Shown: positions 40,601 through 47,871, counted from the stretch's first letter. The stretch is DNA of 64,000 nucleotides from Verrucomicrobiota bacterium (GCA_017301995.1 JAFLEH010000024.1:59348-123347), one strand, 5' to 3'. Notes: generated from the letters alone by a model not told the origin. Numbers and translations: made by a program.

Positions 40601-43600
40601 GCCGTTGCCCAATTGTCCATACGGATTGTCACCCCAGGTGACCAGGCTGCCATCCGTGCACCAGACGAGATTGAAAGCGCTCCCACTGGCTATCGCCGCG
40701 ATGGTTTTTCCGGCAAAGACCCCGGCCTGGTTGACCCGTACCGGCGCGGTACGACTGACCGCCGTGCCATCGCCCAGTTGGCCGCTGGAGTTGTCGCCCC
40801 AGGCGGCCAGCGTGCCGTCGCTGCACCAGACCATGCAGTGACTGCCCCCGCATACGATGGCCACCACCGCTTTGCCAGCCAGCACACCCGTTTGATCCAC
40901 CCGCACAGGAACCGGCCGGTTGGTGGTGGTGCCATCGCCCAACTGGCCTTTGTCGTTGAGTCCCCAGGCCGCCAGCGTGCCATCGCTGCACAAGACCAGA
41001 TTGTGGGCATCACCCGCCGCCAAGGAGATCGGAATCTTGCCGGCCAGCACGCCTGTCATGTCCACCCGCACCGGCACGCTTCGGTCCACCGTGTCACCCG
41101 TGCCCAACTGACCGCTCGCATTGGCGCCCCAGGCGGCCAGCGTGCCGTCCGCACCCAGCGCAAGATTGTGGGCGCCTCCCGCCACCGATCGCACGATCCA
41201 TTTTCCAGCCAGCGCGCCATCGCCCACAGCGCCGGGAATCGTCCGGTTCACCGTTGAGCCATCGCCCAATCTGCCATTGCCGTTATGGCCCCAGGCCAGC
41301 AGCCGCTGACCCGCCCATTCGAGCACCAGGTCATTGCCGGTGCCGCCGAAGTAATTCGCCACAAACGGATATTGGATGTTGTTATACGACAAATTCACCA
41401 CTTGCCATTGGGCGAGATTGGCAAACGTGCCTTGAATAGGTTCAGTTCCGGTGTTCTTGAGCACCGTCAGCCGGATTCCCGCCGACGGAGCGAAGCCCAG
41501 CCCCAGCGTCGCTGGCAGCCCGCCTACCGAGAACCCCGCCGCCGTCGCCGGCACCGCGGCCGCGGACGCAAACGTCAGCGCCGCCGGCAACCGCGTCACC
41601 ACCACCTCATACGTCCGCGATTCCCCGGCCACGGTCACCGTGATCGCAATTATGTTAGATCCGGCGGCCAGGGCCAGCGGTCCACTCGCGGAGTCGGCGG
41701 CTACCTCGCTGCCGTTGACCTTCACCACGGCTCCGGCGGCGGCCGCCACCGGGGTCACCGTGACACTCGTGGTCGCATTGGCAACCGTGGTTTCGTAATG
41801 CCCAACGCCGGCGCCAAAGGCCGGTGAAAAGGCGGCCGCGCCATCGACGGTCAGCGACACCAACTTGGCGATGTCGGTGGTTGCTAGGGTCTGGTCCGCG
41901 CCTTTCACCACCCCGCCCGGTCCGGAGGCCACGACCCGATAGTGATAGGTGGTGCCCGGAAGGAGGTTCACCAGCGCGGCGCTCAGCGCGGTATCGGCAC
42001 TGCCGGCCACCGTGGCGGGCACCCCGGCCACCGTGCTGCCGTAGGCGGTGGTCAAGCCATACTCGAAGCTGACCGTCGTGCTGGCACCCGAGCCATTGAC
42101 CCGGCCGTTCAGAGTGGCGGCGGTGTCCCCGAGGCCAGTGGCTGCTAGACTTTCGGCCACCGGCGGGGGTGGCATGGCGGTTATCACCATCGAATCGGAC
42201 GACAGCCCGCCGACCAACCTGCCAATCCTCTCCCCGGTCCGTCGCTCGCCATTGAGCACCAGCACGGGAGCTGATCGACTGGTCGTCGTGCCATCGCCCA
42301 CCTCACCATTATAATTGTAGCCCCAAGCGGCCAAAGTGCCGTCGGAACATAACGCAAGACTGTGCTGGGATCCCGCCGAAATCGCGGTCACCGTCTTGCC
42401 CGCCAGTACTCCGGAAACGGTCACCAACCCCGGCACTTTGGCGTCGGTGGTGGTGCCGTTGCCGAGTTGGCCGTAATAGTTGTCACCCCACGACACCAGC
42501 GTGCCGTCGGTGCACAGGGCCAGACTGTGATTCGAACCGGCGGCAATGGATTGGATGGTTTTGCCTGCCAGCACGCCACTGCGGGAGACAACAACCGGCA
42601 ACGGATACCCTCCTAGCTGATTCGCCGGCTCGGTTGAGCCCACTTGACCATCGGAGCCCGCCCCCCATGCAGTCAACGTACCATCCGCACACAACGCCAT
42701 CGAATGCCCGCCTCCCACCGCGATTGCGCAGACCTCCTTGCCCACCAGAGCGCCGCTTTGGTTCAACGACACCGACGTGCCGGTATCCAACCATTCAGCC
42801 AAGGTGCCGTCAGCGCACAGGGCCAACCGGCGGCTTGAACCCACCGCAAACGACGCGATCGATTTTCCCGCGAGGGCTCCATTCATCGCCACCCGCCCCG
42901 GCAGCAAGCCATAACCCGAACCCCACGCAAACAAGGCACCGTCCTCAGTCAGCGCGAAGCTGGTGCTCGAGCCGATTGCCAGCGAAATAATGGTTTTGCC
43001 GGCCAGTTCCCCCTCGGTGTCCACCGGCACCGGCACGTTCGATGCAATCTTGTCGCCCGTCCCCACCTGACCGTTATCGTTGCTTCCCCATGCTAGCAGC
43101 ACGCCATCCGACCGCAGCGCCAGACTATGGCTGCCCCCGTTCGCAGCCGCCACCACGGTCCGGCCACCCTCTAACATAAGACCCGCCGCAACCGGCGTGG
43201 CTCGGTTCGTCGTCGTTCCATCACCAACTTGCCCGGAACCGTTATATCCCCACGCCAGCAACCGCTGGTGCCCCCAACGGAGCACCAGGTCGTTGCCGGT
43301 GCCGCCGAAATAGTCCGCCACGAACTGATAGGTCACGCCGCCGTATGTCAGATTGACCGTCTGCCACTGCCGCAGGTTGGTGAAACGGCCGGCGATCGGG
43401 GTGTTGCCGGTGTTATTTACGGCCGTTAACACGGTCCCCAACGCGGGAGTGAACCCCAGTGAAAATACCGCCTCACCGACCGCTTGGAAATTTACGGCCG
43501 TCACCGGAACGGCGTTAGACGCGGTGAAGTCAAAAGATGCCGGCAGCCGAGTCACAACGACCTTATACGTCAACGCCTCGCCGCCGACTCCGGTCACCAA

Positions 43601-46600
43601 GACGTCCACCGGAGTATTCCCCACATCCAGAGCCAATTCGGGACCGGACTGTCCCGAAGCCACCACTGCTCCGTTGATCCGCACCGTGGCATCCGGATGT
43701 TTGGGAACCGCGGCAAGGGCAAGGCGGGTGGTGGCATAGGGCACGGTCACAGCGTAGGAAACCCGGTCGGAATCGAATCCGGGCTGTAGCGCGCCGGCAT
43801 TCAGGGATAGATTGGCTAGAACCGCCGAGTCGCTCGTCGTGAAGGTTTGGTCGGCACCTTTCAGCGTGTGACTGCCGGCTTTCGCCACCACCCGGAAATG
43901 ATAGGTTCGGTCGGGCTGTAGGCCGCTGAGGCCAGCGCTGACCGGCACTGCCGAGTTGCCGTTCATCGTGATCGGCGTTTGTGGAGCACTGAATCCATAG
44001 GCCGTGGTCAACCCGTATTCAAAACTAACGAGGGTGTTCAACCCGTTCGCATTGACCCGCCCATTGAGCGTGGCGGAGGTGCGGGTGACATCCGCTGCCG
44101 CCAGGGTCTCTGGCACTGGCGGGTTGACGGGTTGTGAGGCGACCACCCCGAGGCACCCTGAACCCATGGAAACCGCGTCAATCCACTTTTCTCCAGGCTT
44201 CAAGTTCGTTGTCAAGGGCAGCACCGGGCGGGTTTGATTCGTGGTGTTGTTAATGCCAAGTTGACCGTAATAATTGTATCCCCACATCGCTAGGGTGCCA
44301 TCGGCACAGAGTGCGATATTTCCGTGCCCCGCGATCCGTGTCACCACCTTGCCGGCGAGCACACCGCTGCGATCAACCGCGACCGGAACGAGGGAATCCG
44401 CGCCAGAAGTGCCGTTGCCCAGTGAAGCACTGTAATTGTTACCCCACGAGGCAAGAGATCCATCGGTGCACAGAGCCACACAGTGCACGCCGCTGCCCAC
44501 GACGGATGCCACGGATCTTCCCGCCAGGGCACCAACCATCTTCGCCAACGCTGGCCGCAGTTGTCTGTCACTTGTCAATCCGAGACCCAATTGGCCATAG
44601 TCGTTTTTGCCCCATGAGGCGATTGTTCCGTCCGAGCAAAGCGCATGACTGGAAGTGGTCCCACAGGAAATCGCAAGCACCGTTTTTCCGGCGAGATCAC
44701 CAGAACGGTCAACCAACACCGGACTGCTACGGTCGATCATACTGCCGTCGCCCAACTCCCCATTGTCGTTGTTCCCCCAGGCTACCACCGAGCCATCGCC
44801 GCAAAGTGCCAAACAGTGGGCAGATCCCGTCGCAATCGACATTACCCGCCTGCCCGCCAACACCCCGGAGCGATCCACCAGCACCGGGCGCGAGCGATTG
44901 GTGGTTGTGCCGTCACCCACTTGGCCAGCGAAATTGTATCCCCATGCCGCAATTTCACCGTCGGAGCACAGGGCCAGACTGCTAGTCCCTGCGGCCAGCG
45001 CAATGATCGTCCTGCCAGCCAACACGCCCGAGCGGTCCACCGGCACGGGAAAAGTGCGGGTCCCGTAGCTGCCATCGCCCAACTGACCGTAGATACCGTA
45101 TCCCCATGCGGCCAACGTGCCATCCGCACACAAGGCCAAATCGTGATCGCTGCCTACCACCCAGCGGACAAGAATCTTGTCCGTCAGCACGTCACCTCCC
45201 ACCGGAGTGGGGACCTTACGATCTGTGGTCGTGCCATCCCCGACCTGCCCAGTGCTGTTATAGCCCCAGCCCAACAACCGTTCACCGCCCGACTCCAAAA
45301 CCAGATCGTTACCGTCGCCTCCGTAATAGTTCGCCACGAAGCGGTATTGCTTCCCGCCGTACGGCAAATACACGACCTCCCACTGCCCGAGATTGTCAAA
45401 CGTTCCCGGCACCACCTCCCCGCCGTTGTTCCGGATCGCGATCAGGTTCGCCCCGATCGCCGGGGCATGATTGAGCACCAGAGACACTTCGGAGCCGACC
45501 GGTTGATAGCCATTCACGGTTACCGGCACTCTGGTGTCTGAGTCGAACGCCAACACCGCGGGGAACCGAGTCACCAGCACCCGATATGTCTGCGTCACCC
45601 CACCCACGCCCACCACTTTCACCGCGATCGGATTGTCCCCTTCCCCAAGCGGGAGGGTTATGCTTGAGGTGCCCGAAGCGGTTTCAACCCCGTTTACCCA
45701 CACCCTGGCATCGGCATGGAGCGCCGTCGGGATGACCGTCGTTGAGGCGACTCCGCTTCCCACTGTCAGGGTGTAAGCGGTCAGTTGCGATTCAAACCCG
45801 GGCACCAATGCTCCCGCGCTCAAACTCAGTCCCGCCAGGGATGCGTCATCGCTGGTGGTGAAGGATTGGTCGGCCCCTTTCGCAGTGCCTCCCGTGCCGC
45901 TGGCGACCACCCGGTAATGATATGTTGCGCCTGCGAGCAAACCGCTGACAGCACCTTCCACCGCGGTTGGGGCGGTGCCGCTGAGCGTGCCCGGCGTGGC
46001 GGCCACCGTGGTCCCGTAGGCGGTGGTGAGGCCGTATTCGAAATAAACCGTGTTAGCCGCGCCATTGGGGTTGATCTGGCCATGGAACACTGCCGTGGTA
46101 TCGCCGACCCCCGTGGCCGTCAGCGTTTGTGGGATGGCCGCGGGCGGCGTGGCAACCAGGGCATAACTGCTGTAGGCGGCGGTAACCGCGATGGGGCGTT
46201 CGTCGGGAGCGAACCCGCTGGAATTCACCAGAACCGGCACACTGCTGTTCACGCTGGAGCCGTTCCCCAGTCCCCCGCCGTTCTCACCCCACGCAACCAA
46301 AGTGCCATCGGCGCATACCGCCAAAGAGCGGGTCATAGTCGCCGCTATTCCGGTCACGGTCTTGCCTGCCAACACCCCGTTGCGATTGACCAACACCGGA
46401 GTCGCGCTGTGGGTCGTGGTTCCGTTCCCTAGCCCCCCATAGGAGTTGTACCCCCAGGCTGCAAGTGTGCCATCCGCACACAACGCCAGAAAATGGGACG
46501 ATTTACCGCTAATGGCGGTCACTGTTTTGCCAGCCAGCACCCCGCTGCGGCTGACCAGCACCGGAGTAGTCCGATTGACAAATGTCCCGTCACCCAACTC

Positions 46601-47640
46601 GCCGTTGGCATTGTAACCCCATGCGGCCAGAGTACCATCCGAGCACAAGACCACGCTACTGGAACCAGCCGTGGCAAGCTTTACCACCGCTTTTCCCGCG
46701 AGCACACCAGTGCGGTTCACCCACACCGGCGTTGCACGGTTGGTGGTGGAACCGTCACCCAATTCCCCGGAATCGTTCTTGCCCCAGGCCGCCAGCAAAC
46801 CGCCCTCGCATATTGCCAGATTGAAACCGCCTCCCACACTGATCGCCATGACTTTCCGATCTTTGAGAATCCCGCTGGTATCCACCGCGACGGGCGCATT
46901 GGATGCCGCTCCACCTGTGCCCAACTGCCCGTAGGCATTGCTTCCCCAAGCAACCACCGATCCATCGGAACACAGGGCGAGCGAATGATAGAATCCCGCC
47001 GCCAACCGCGTCACCGTCTTGCCTGCCAAATCCCCTGTCTGCGGCACCGCCACCGGAGAATAAACCGCATCGGAGTGCCCAAGTCCCAGTTGGCCATTGT
47101 CATTGGATCCCCATCCGAGCAAGCGCCCGCCCGATCCCAATCCCAGCACACAGTTGGTGCCGGACGTCAGTTCAAGTAGCGTCTCACCATCCAACGCGCC
47201 TTCCGGCTTGGCAGCAGCCGGCACGTTGCGTGATGTGATGCCGCTGCCATCACCTAACAGGCCATTGGTGTTCGCCCCCCAGGACGCCAACCGGGTGTTG
47301 CCCCATACCAGCACCAAATCATTACCCGTGCCGCCGGAATAAGTCGCGACAAATGGATAGACGATGCCGTTGAAAGCCAAATTAACCCGTTGACCCTGCG
47401 CCAGATTGTCGAACGTTCCATGGATCAGCTCCAATCCCGTGTTGTTCACTACGGTGAGATTCGTCCCGATCGGCGGCGCGAAATTCAGCGTGAGATCCAC
47501 CGTTTTACCCGCGGCCGTGTAGCTGGCGGCCGTGACAGGCACGGCGGTGGCGGAGGTGAAAACGGCTTCGACCGCCTCGGCCGCGAGCCGGGATTGCAAA
47601 CCCGCCCATACGGCACCCACGGCTAACAACTGCAACGGAA
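25700..47640 (-). repeat. Eleven tandem coding super-repeats of about 2.0 kb
   Basis: The codons for the GND marker recur near 27203, 29226, 31251, 33284, 35271, 37296, 39312, 41331, 43290, 45306 and 47319, a spacing of 1.96-2.03 kb. Units differ at many positions, so they are diverged rather than identical. The regular length is kept because each unit encodes one whole seven-bladed propeller plus three linker domains. Confidence 0.85.
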
Positions 47641-47680
47641 AGACACGGGCCACGAAGCGGAACGGGAGGCGCAGGTTCAT
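25700..47680 (-). CDS. Giant 7326-aa exported protein of eleven RCC1 propellers
   Basis: A single uninterrupted frame of 21,981 bp. The signal peptide (about residues 1-34) has the hydrophobic core LLAVGAVWAGL. The body consists of 11 tandem units of about 665 residues, each with four parts: (i) a beta domain of about 90 aa ending in GGxGNDLVLEW; (ii) seven RCC1 blades (SLALCSDGTLAAWGYN, GQLGDGTTTNRS, VLAGKTVTAIAAG), i.e. one complete propeller; (iii) an FN3-like domain (FEYGLTTAYGST ... GTTYHYRVVA); (iv) a cadherin-like beta-sandwich (L..L....G.L.P.F.....Y...V ... TYQV.VTRLP). I counted exactly seven WG blades in units 1, 2, 3, 6 and 7. The C-terminal domain (AEWSITMQPGTWQEVPDTG ... FIRLKVSRAVR) is shared with the 2613-aa paralogue. 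RCC1 propellers are protein-interaction modules; here they are probably surface-exposed. Ligand unknown; adhesin or structural role is inference. Confidence 0.94.
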   Translation of the reverse strand: MNLRLPFRFVARVFPLQLLAVGAVWAGLQSRLAAEAVEAVFTSATAVPVTAASYTAAGKTVDLTLNFAPPIGTNLTVVNNTGLELIHGTFDNLAQGQRVNLAFNGIVYPFVATYSGGTGNDLVLVWGNTRLASWGANTNGLLGDGSGITSRNVPAAAKPEGALDGETLLELTSGTNCVLGLGSGGRLLGWGSNDNGQLGLGHSDAVYSPVAVPQTGDLAGKTVTRLAAGFYHSLALCSDGSVVAWGSNAYGQLGTGGAASNAPVAVDTSGILKDRKVMAISVGGGFNLAICEGGLLAAWGKNDSGELGDGSTTNRATPVWVNRTGVLAGKAVVKLATAGSSSVVLCSDGTLAAWGYNANGELGDGTFVNRTTPVLVSRSGVLAGKTVTAISGKSSHFLALCADGTLAAWGYNSYGGLGNGTTTHSATPVLVNRNGVLAGKTVTGIAATMTRSLAVCADGTLVAWGENGGGLGNGSSVNSSVPVLVNSSGFAPDERPIAVTAAYSSYALVATPPAAIPQTLTATGVGDTTAVFHGQINPNGAANTVYFEYGLTTAYGTTVAATPGTLSGTAPTAVEGAVSGLLAGATYHYRVVASGTGGTAKGADQSFTTSDDASLAGLSLSAGALVPGFESQLTAYTLTVGSGVASTTVIPTALHADARVWVNGVETASGTSSITLPLGEGDNPIAVKVVGVGGVTQTYRVLVTRFPAVLAFDSDTRVPVTVNGYQPVGSEVSLVLNHAPAIGANLIAIRNNGGEVVPGTFDNLGQWEVVYLPYGGKQYRFVANYYGGDGNDLVLESGGERLLGWGYNSTGQVGDGTTTDRKVPTPVGGDVLTDKILVRWVVGSDHDLALCADGTLAAWGYGIYGQLGDGSYGTRTFPVPVDRSGVLAGRTIIALAAGTSSLALCSDGEIAAWGYNFAGQVGDGTTTNRSRPVLVDRSGVLAGRRVMSIATGSAHCLALCGDGSVVAWGNNDNGELGDGSMIDRSSPVLVDRSGDLAGKTVLAISCGTTSSHALCSDGTIASWGKNDYGQLGLGLTSDRQLRPALAKMVGALAGRSVASVVGSGVHCVALCTDGSLASWGNNYSASLGNGTSGADSLVPVAVDRSGVLAGKVVTRIAGHGNIALCADGTLAMWGYNYYGQLGINNTTNQTRPVLPLTTNLKPGEKWIDAVSMGSGCLGVVASQPVNPPVPETLAAADVTRTSATLNGRVNANGLNTLVSFEYGLTTAYGFSAPQTPITMNGNSAVPVSAGLSGLQPDRTYHFRVVAKAGSHTLKGADQTFTTSDSAVLANLSLNAGALQPGFDSDRVSYAVTVPYATTRLALAAVPKHPDATVRINGAVVASGQSGPELALDVGNTPVDVLVTGVGGEALTYKVVVTRLPASFDFTASNAVPVTAVNFQAVGEAVFSLGFTPALGTVLTAVNNTGNTPIAGRFTNLRQWQTVNLTYGGVTYQFVADYFGGTGNDLVLRWGHQRLLAWGYNGSGQVGDGTTTNRATPVAAGLMLEGGRTVVAAANGGSHSLALRSDGVLLAWGSNDNGQVGTGDKIASNVPVPVDTEGELAGKTIISLAIGSSTSFALTEDGALFAWGSGYGLLPGRVAMNGALAGKSIASFAVGSSRRLALCADGTLAEWLDTGTSVSLNQSGALVGKEVCAIAVGGGHSMALCADGTLTAWGAGSDGQVGSTEPANQLGGYPLPVVVSRSGVLAGKTIQSIAAGSNHSLALCTDGTLVSWGDNYYGQLGNGTTTDAKVPGLVTVSGVLAGKTVTAISAGSQHSLALCSDGTLAAWGYNYNGEVGDGTTTSRSAPVLVLNGERRTGERIGRLVGGLSSDSMVITAMPPPPVAESLAATGLGDTAATLNGRVNGSGASTTVSFEYGLTTAYGSTVAGVPATVAGSADTALSAALVNLLPGTTYHYRVVASGPGGVVKGADQTLATTDIAKLVSLTVDGAAAFSPAFGAGVGHYETTVANATTSVTVTPVAAAAGAVVKVNGSEVAADSASGPLALAAGSNIIAITVTVAGESRTYEVVVTRLPAALTFASAAAVPATAAGFSVGGLPATLGLGFAPSAGIRLTVLKNTGTEPIQGTFANLAQWQVVNLSYNNIQYPFVANYFGGTGNDLVLEWAGQRLLAWGHNGNGRLGDGSTVNRTIPGAVGDGALAGKWIVRSVAGGAHNLALGADGTLAAWGANASGQLGTGDTVDRSVPVRVDMTGVLAGKIPISLAAGDAHNLVLCSDGTLAAWGLNDKGQLGDGTTTNRPVPVRVDQTGVLAGKAVVAIVCGGSHCMVWCSDGTLAAWGDNSSGQLGDGTAVSRTAPVRVNQAGVFAGKTIAAIASGSAFNLVWCTDGSLVTWGDNPYGQLGNGTKLDSATPVLADRSGVLAGKTVTAIACGGAHCLALCSDGTLAAWGSTGSGQLGQGTIYDYTGKWVPVLVTRTGVLSGKTVAAIAGGNSHSLALCSDGTLTAWGNNNNGELGNNSTTTTAAPVLVTTTALRAGERWAAIGGGSNHSLAAVAQPVPPVVETLAASNVKDGSATLAGRVSGNGNTTAVSFEYGFTTSYGSSLTATPASVSGTTATAVSAALGGLLPGTVYHFRCVGTLTGRAVYGGDQTFTTTSLASLAGLTPGAGVLLPAFDPGITRYDVTLADAEISLTLATLAADATITVNGTPVEPGVASPAIALNPGSNTINVVVTGSGDNSRTYQVVATRMPTMMTFSSAADVAATAGGFAVDGLTADFALNFTPVAGTRLTVLKNTGNLPIQGRFTNLADGQEVVLEFGGVGYPFIATYRGGDGNDLALEWKSTPLLAWGANSYGQLGDGTTTTSGLPVLVDRSGVLAGKTVTAAATGDLHGLALCADGTLAAWGYNNNGQLGDGTTTARLSPVAVDRSGLLANKTITAIAAGSSHNLALCADGTLAAWGHNGYAQLGDGTTADRTRPVAVNRNGVLAGKTITAIAAGDSYSLALCADGTLAAWGDNYYGQLGDGTTLTTYSSPVLVNRGGVLAGKTITAITVGWRCTFALCSDGTLAAWGMNDYGQLGDGTTTNRSLPVLVDRSGVLAGKTVIAAAAADYHGLALCSDGTLAAWGNNSYGQLGDGTTTNRSRPVLVVRSGVLVGKTITVIAPGKSHNLALCSDGTLAAWGYNDNGQLGDGTTINRLLPVLVDRSGRLAGTTVTSIAAGGSSLVVGALPPPPVPETLAATSVTGRGARLEGRVSPSGNSIAVAFEYGLTTSYGSTVAAVPATATGTSPVSVSASLTGLLPATTYHYRVAVTRAGTLFYGEDASFTTSDALTLANLAVDGGSLFPGFAPSQTVYHLTAKSEVAGITLTPTTTQSAATVRINGQEVASGTASETLPLAVGGNSIAVVVTGDDGGTLTYQVTATRLPASFDFPSASVVPVTAGALTAVGEAVISLDFAPPAGTDLTVVNNTGVAPIQGRFANLAQWQVITLSFGGLDYPFVVNYYGGSGNDLVLEWGDRRLMAWGYNGEGNLGDGSFVSRMVAAPVLPGVLAGKTIVRVAAGGDHCLALASDGTLAAWGDNAYGQLGDHSLTDRTEPVTVDISGVLAGKTIIGLAACGNHSVAVCEDGTVATWGANDKGQLGDGTMVDRQKPVQVNRSGALAGKVVTAVSTSRNSQHCLALCADGTLVAWGDNAHGQLGDGTGVSSPLPVRVNQAGVLAGKTITTIAAGRSHSAVLCGDGTVVTWGYNLYGNLGDGTTTERLVPTAVVSSGVLAGKTVVGLSTSSHTCLVRCSDGTLATWGYGNYGQLGNGQSTYAQTTPVSVTKTGVLSGKTPMAMASGTDYHLVGCADGTLVAWGYNGSGQLGDGSTTNRSTPVLVAGSALRAGERTAAVSAGNSYSLVLVASPPPPILETLPATGLADASATLHGRVTANGTATAAAFEYGLTESYGMTATAVPSGVNGTTPAAVSAAISGLLSGTTYHFRVISPGPGGGFVGEDETFTTTNMAALAGLSMEGGALQPEFSPNQRFYHASVANTTSAVTLTPITADAAAVVTVNGSAVDSGAASRDITLVVGTTTITVEVSGAGGTIRTYQVAITRLPAGFEYSSATTVPVSAENFAVDGLSANISLNFVPAPGTRLTVLENTGTAPIKGRFANLAQWQEINLTFGGISYAFVANYAGGTGNDLVLEWANRRLLGWGWNYYGEVGDGTTLGYVYAPIPVADGVLAGKTVVRASAGNRFSVALATDGTLAAWGKNSEGQLGDNSTTNRSVPSPVNTTGVLAGKTIIALDSGYEQSLVLCDDGTLAGWGTGFGKVPVLVDQGGVLAGKTVTAICCGGSHQMALCSDGSLVAWGSNVYGQLGDGSTISRANPVLVNQTGVLAGKSIVAISGGGAHSVVLCADGTLVSWGQGDSGQLGTNSSGNSSVPVLVNRSGVLAGKTITAITAGGTHSVALCSDGSLAAWGTGSYGQLGDGSSTSSLVPVLVARTGVLAGKSINLIESGRNHSFAGCADGSLAAWGDGSTGQLGDGQSSSRYAPVLVSASALRPGEGFGGVAAGESHNIALVVSPSKSRVESLAASDVADTSATLNGLVGASGTTATAAFEYGLTTAYGSTAIAVPATLSGSLGTQVAAQLTGLLSGTTYHFRVRATGPGGTATGPDQTFTTTELAALKGLVLSDGALLPNLDPNITSYHATVGQAIGSINLTPKTTHPDATVTVNGSAVASGAASGPIALAEGNTTVTIIVSGPGGAIRIYQLVVTRLPETFTFASDNAAPVTAPGFAINGLKAGFALNFAPVPGTGLTVLNNTGAMPIEGRFTGLAQWQTVNLRFGGITYPFVANYSGGDGNDLVLEWANRRLLGWGKNDVGQVDDTLTNRTLPTAVTAGVLAGKTIIRIACGDNHNLALCTDGTLAAWGENGTGQLGDGSTMDRSVPILVETTGVLAGKQIVAIAAGAGHSLALCSDGTLAAWGDNTAGQLGDSTNINRSRPVRVDLDGVLAGKTITALAAGTNNSLALCSDGTLAAWGLNNYSQLGTGIAGTNSGSNIPYPTLVDRTGVLAGKTVTSIAVGNAHGLVCCSDGTLAAWGRNYEGQLGENTTTFQENSPVLVNRSGVLAGKTPVAVVAGYNHSLVMCSDGTLAGFGDSASGQLGNGSAGSYVKAPVLVKLDTALAGKAVVSLRAGSYHNAALCADASLVTWGSNYHGGLGDGSTTNKTSPTLVATSTLRPGERFFAISAGQYHTLALVASSPPPMVNSLAASDVGESVATLRGDVNASGTTVEVAFEYGLTISYGSSAAASPTTVSGATAVPVSATLTGLLPGLIYHYRVVAAGPGGVVASGDMTFATTDLSTLADLTLDGAPLSPAFAPATFRYLATVPFGTENVHLTPTAAHAGATILVNGAATASGSGSQPLALAVGANPLTVTVTAEGGAVTTYTVVVTRLPEVFSFGAPSAVPLVLDGFAPAGLNAAITLDFAPQPGVSLTLVDNTGASPIAGTFANLRHGQRVDLSFGGTIYPFVADYFGGTGNDLVLRWANNRLLAWGNGSYGNLGGGSAAAQASPAPVLATGVLRGKTLRAIATGNDSSVALCVDGTLATWGTNRNGQLGTGSGWSELNQSAVPLAVDQAGVLAGKMVTAIASGYSHCLALCADGTLAAWGVNNYGQLGNGATTDAPAPVLVDRTGVLAGKSIIAIAAGGNHNLALCGDGTLAAWGYSNNGQVGDGTTGYRTTPVLVDRSGLLAGRTVTAIAAGGSHNLALCADGTLAAWGNNSSAQLGDNSTTARTTPVRPRTGALAGKTVRAIAAGSLHSLALCSDGTLVAWGANTSGELGDGTTTQRRVPTLVDQTGVLAGRTVTQIDAGSSHSLALCADGFVAGWGDDYYGQLTTAGDALSPVEMSRGSLLDSERVTSLAGFNHNLLLASSPVPPLAATLAATGILDTGGTLNGSVIPNGNSNVILGFEYGPTTDYGFSIPGNPAAVDGGGTVATSAVLSGLTPGVTYHYRCVASADAGVTLGGDATFTTTTFGTLADLSLSDGGLSPTFSSLHGDYVATVPFGVEQLAVTAVPAHSSSAVTVNGAPVAAGAPSVPIALAVGGNVIELAVIAADGLNTRAYRLTVTRLPGTLAFDTPETVPATAAGFRLSGNAPPLSLGYQPQPGGRLVVLENTGITPIHGTFANLAQGQSVALTYRGTTTHFVVNYFGGTGNDLVLEWANRRLLVWGDNATSQLGTGTATDQPAPVPVNMAGILAGKTVIEIAAGYHHTLALCSDGTVAAWGDNWYGELGDGTTVTSQVAVPVRLAGVLDGKRIIKIAAGSDHSLALCTDGTLVSWGQNSQGELGDGTTINRLAPVQVDQTGILANKAVVKIAAGERHCLVLCGDGSLVAWGDNSDGQLGDGTTTRRVTPVQVNQTTVLAGKAVVGIAAGAIHNLVLCSDGTVAGWGFNYNGQLGTGDTNSRSVPVAMVQSGVLLGKTPVAISAGTNHSLIACADGTVAACGYNEYGKLGDGTTTDRKLPVVVNPSATLVDRLVTGVGTGYSHSVAWCADGTAVAWGRNSDGQLGTNLRVGGSLANSLTPASVDLTDIISGERIVRIDAGLSHNLALSELPLPQAATFAATAVTGVGGTLHGSVNAIGNQVGASFEYGPDETYGSVAMATPAEITGMADTPVSAVLTGLKPGTTYHYRVAAACLGGVARSTDMTFTTLSDNAWLADLAHDGGVIAPHFDSRRLEYFASVPYETAAVTVSAVLDHPRATCTINGAAGNVPVPLGLGANRIAILVTAEDGVSTKSYSITVTRLPQEFVFNTASDIPLTSEGFAPGGNPVKVVLGFAPTPGTVLTMVDNTGLAFIHGKFGNLAHGQRVSLIYGGKSYDFIASYHGGTGNDLVLQWATTELLAWGGNGFGQLGDNTTERRLVPTPVSDSGVLDGKTVLSMAGGYLHSLALCSDGTLAAWGYNVFGQLGTGLDTNSSVPLTVDQTGVLEGKVVVAISAGPFHNLALCEDGTVVAWGYNNHGQIGDGTRMTRRQPVVVPRMGALASMEVVAVVAGVYQSFALGADGTVAAWGYNDEGELGNGSTTGSLVPVSVDRGGALAGKRVASLAVGRYHTLALCTDGTLAAWGYNKNGQLGNSSTVDASSPVVIGGQGVLAGRVPIGISAGGSHSLAWCADGTLAAWGANDRGQLGAAGSNQSSLPLLADLTGLVPGSGIVGLAAGGTHSILRRADGRLAAWGDNANGQLGDASLLARATPSTVGSITGHVMAVASGAAAQHNLALLALPIGSEAIQGDVAADLAGEDLIGYAFQTDHSRPGHGQLPEGRLVNGEFVIGFTQPTAVNDVIYAAEWSITMQPGTWQEVPDTGSGMNHRFAIPATGATRGFIRLKVSRAVR

Positions 47681-47737
47681 ATGCGGACGGATTTTGGGGT
47701 TTGGGGCGGAGATGTCATTCTCCGCGGCGCAAAAGCG

Positions 47738-47771
47738 GCCTAACTGTGTTAGGCGATGCCGCAGGTGTCAA
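47738..47771 (-). promoter_or_regulatory. Candidate promoter/operator of the 7326-aa gene
   Basis: A consensus TTGACA (47766-47771, minus strand) lies about 90 bp upstream of the start. Seventeen bp further, where the -10 should be, sits a 7-bp palindrome GCCTAAC-ACA-GTTAGGC (47738-47754). The -10 match itself is poor (CACAGT), which would fit a regulated promoter. Confidence 0.35.
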
Positions 47772-47871
47772 GCCATGCCCAGGAGAATCCGTCCAGAAAA
47801 TGACGATTTTGCAAAGCCATGCGCAATCCGGCGCAATCCATGCGGAACCGATGGTTCTCCGGTGGGATTTT

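Noticed and set aside
25772..47640. Many plus-strand open frames of 100-380 codons opposite the RCC1 genes (for example 28970-30112)
   Set aside because: They are antisense shadows of GC-rich repetitive codons, are Arg/His/Pro-rich, have no domain, and recur at the repeat period.
25700..47680. CRISPR-like regularly spaced repeats
   Set aside because: Blade repeats are about 170 bp, coding, diverged, and have no unique spacers; they encode RCC1 blades.
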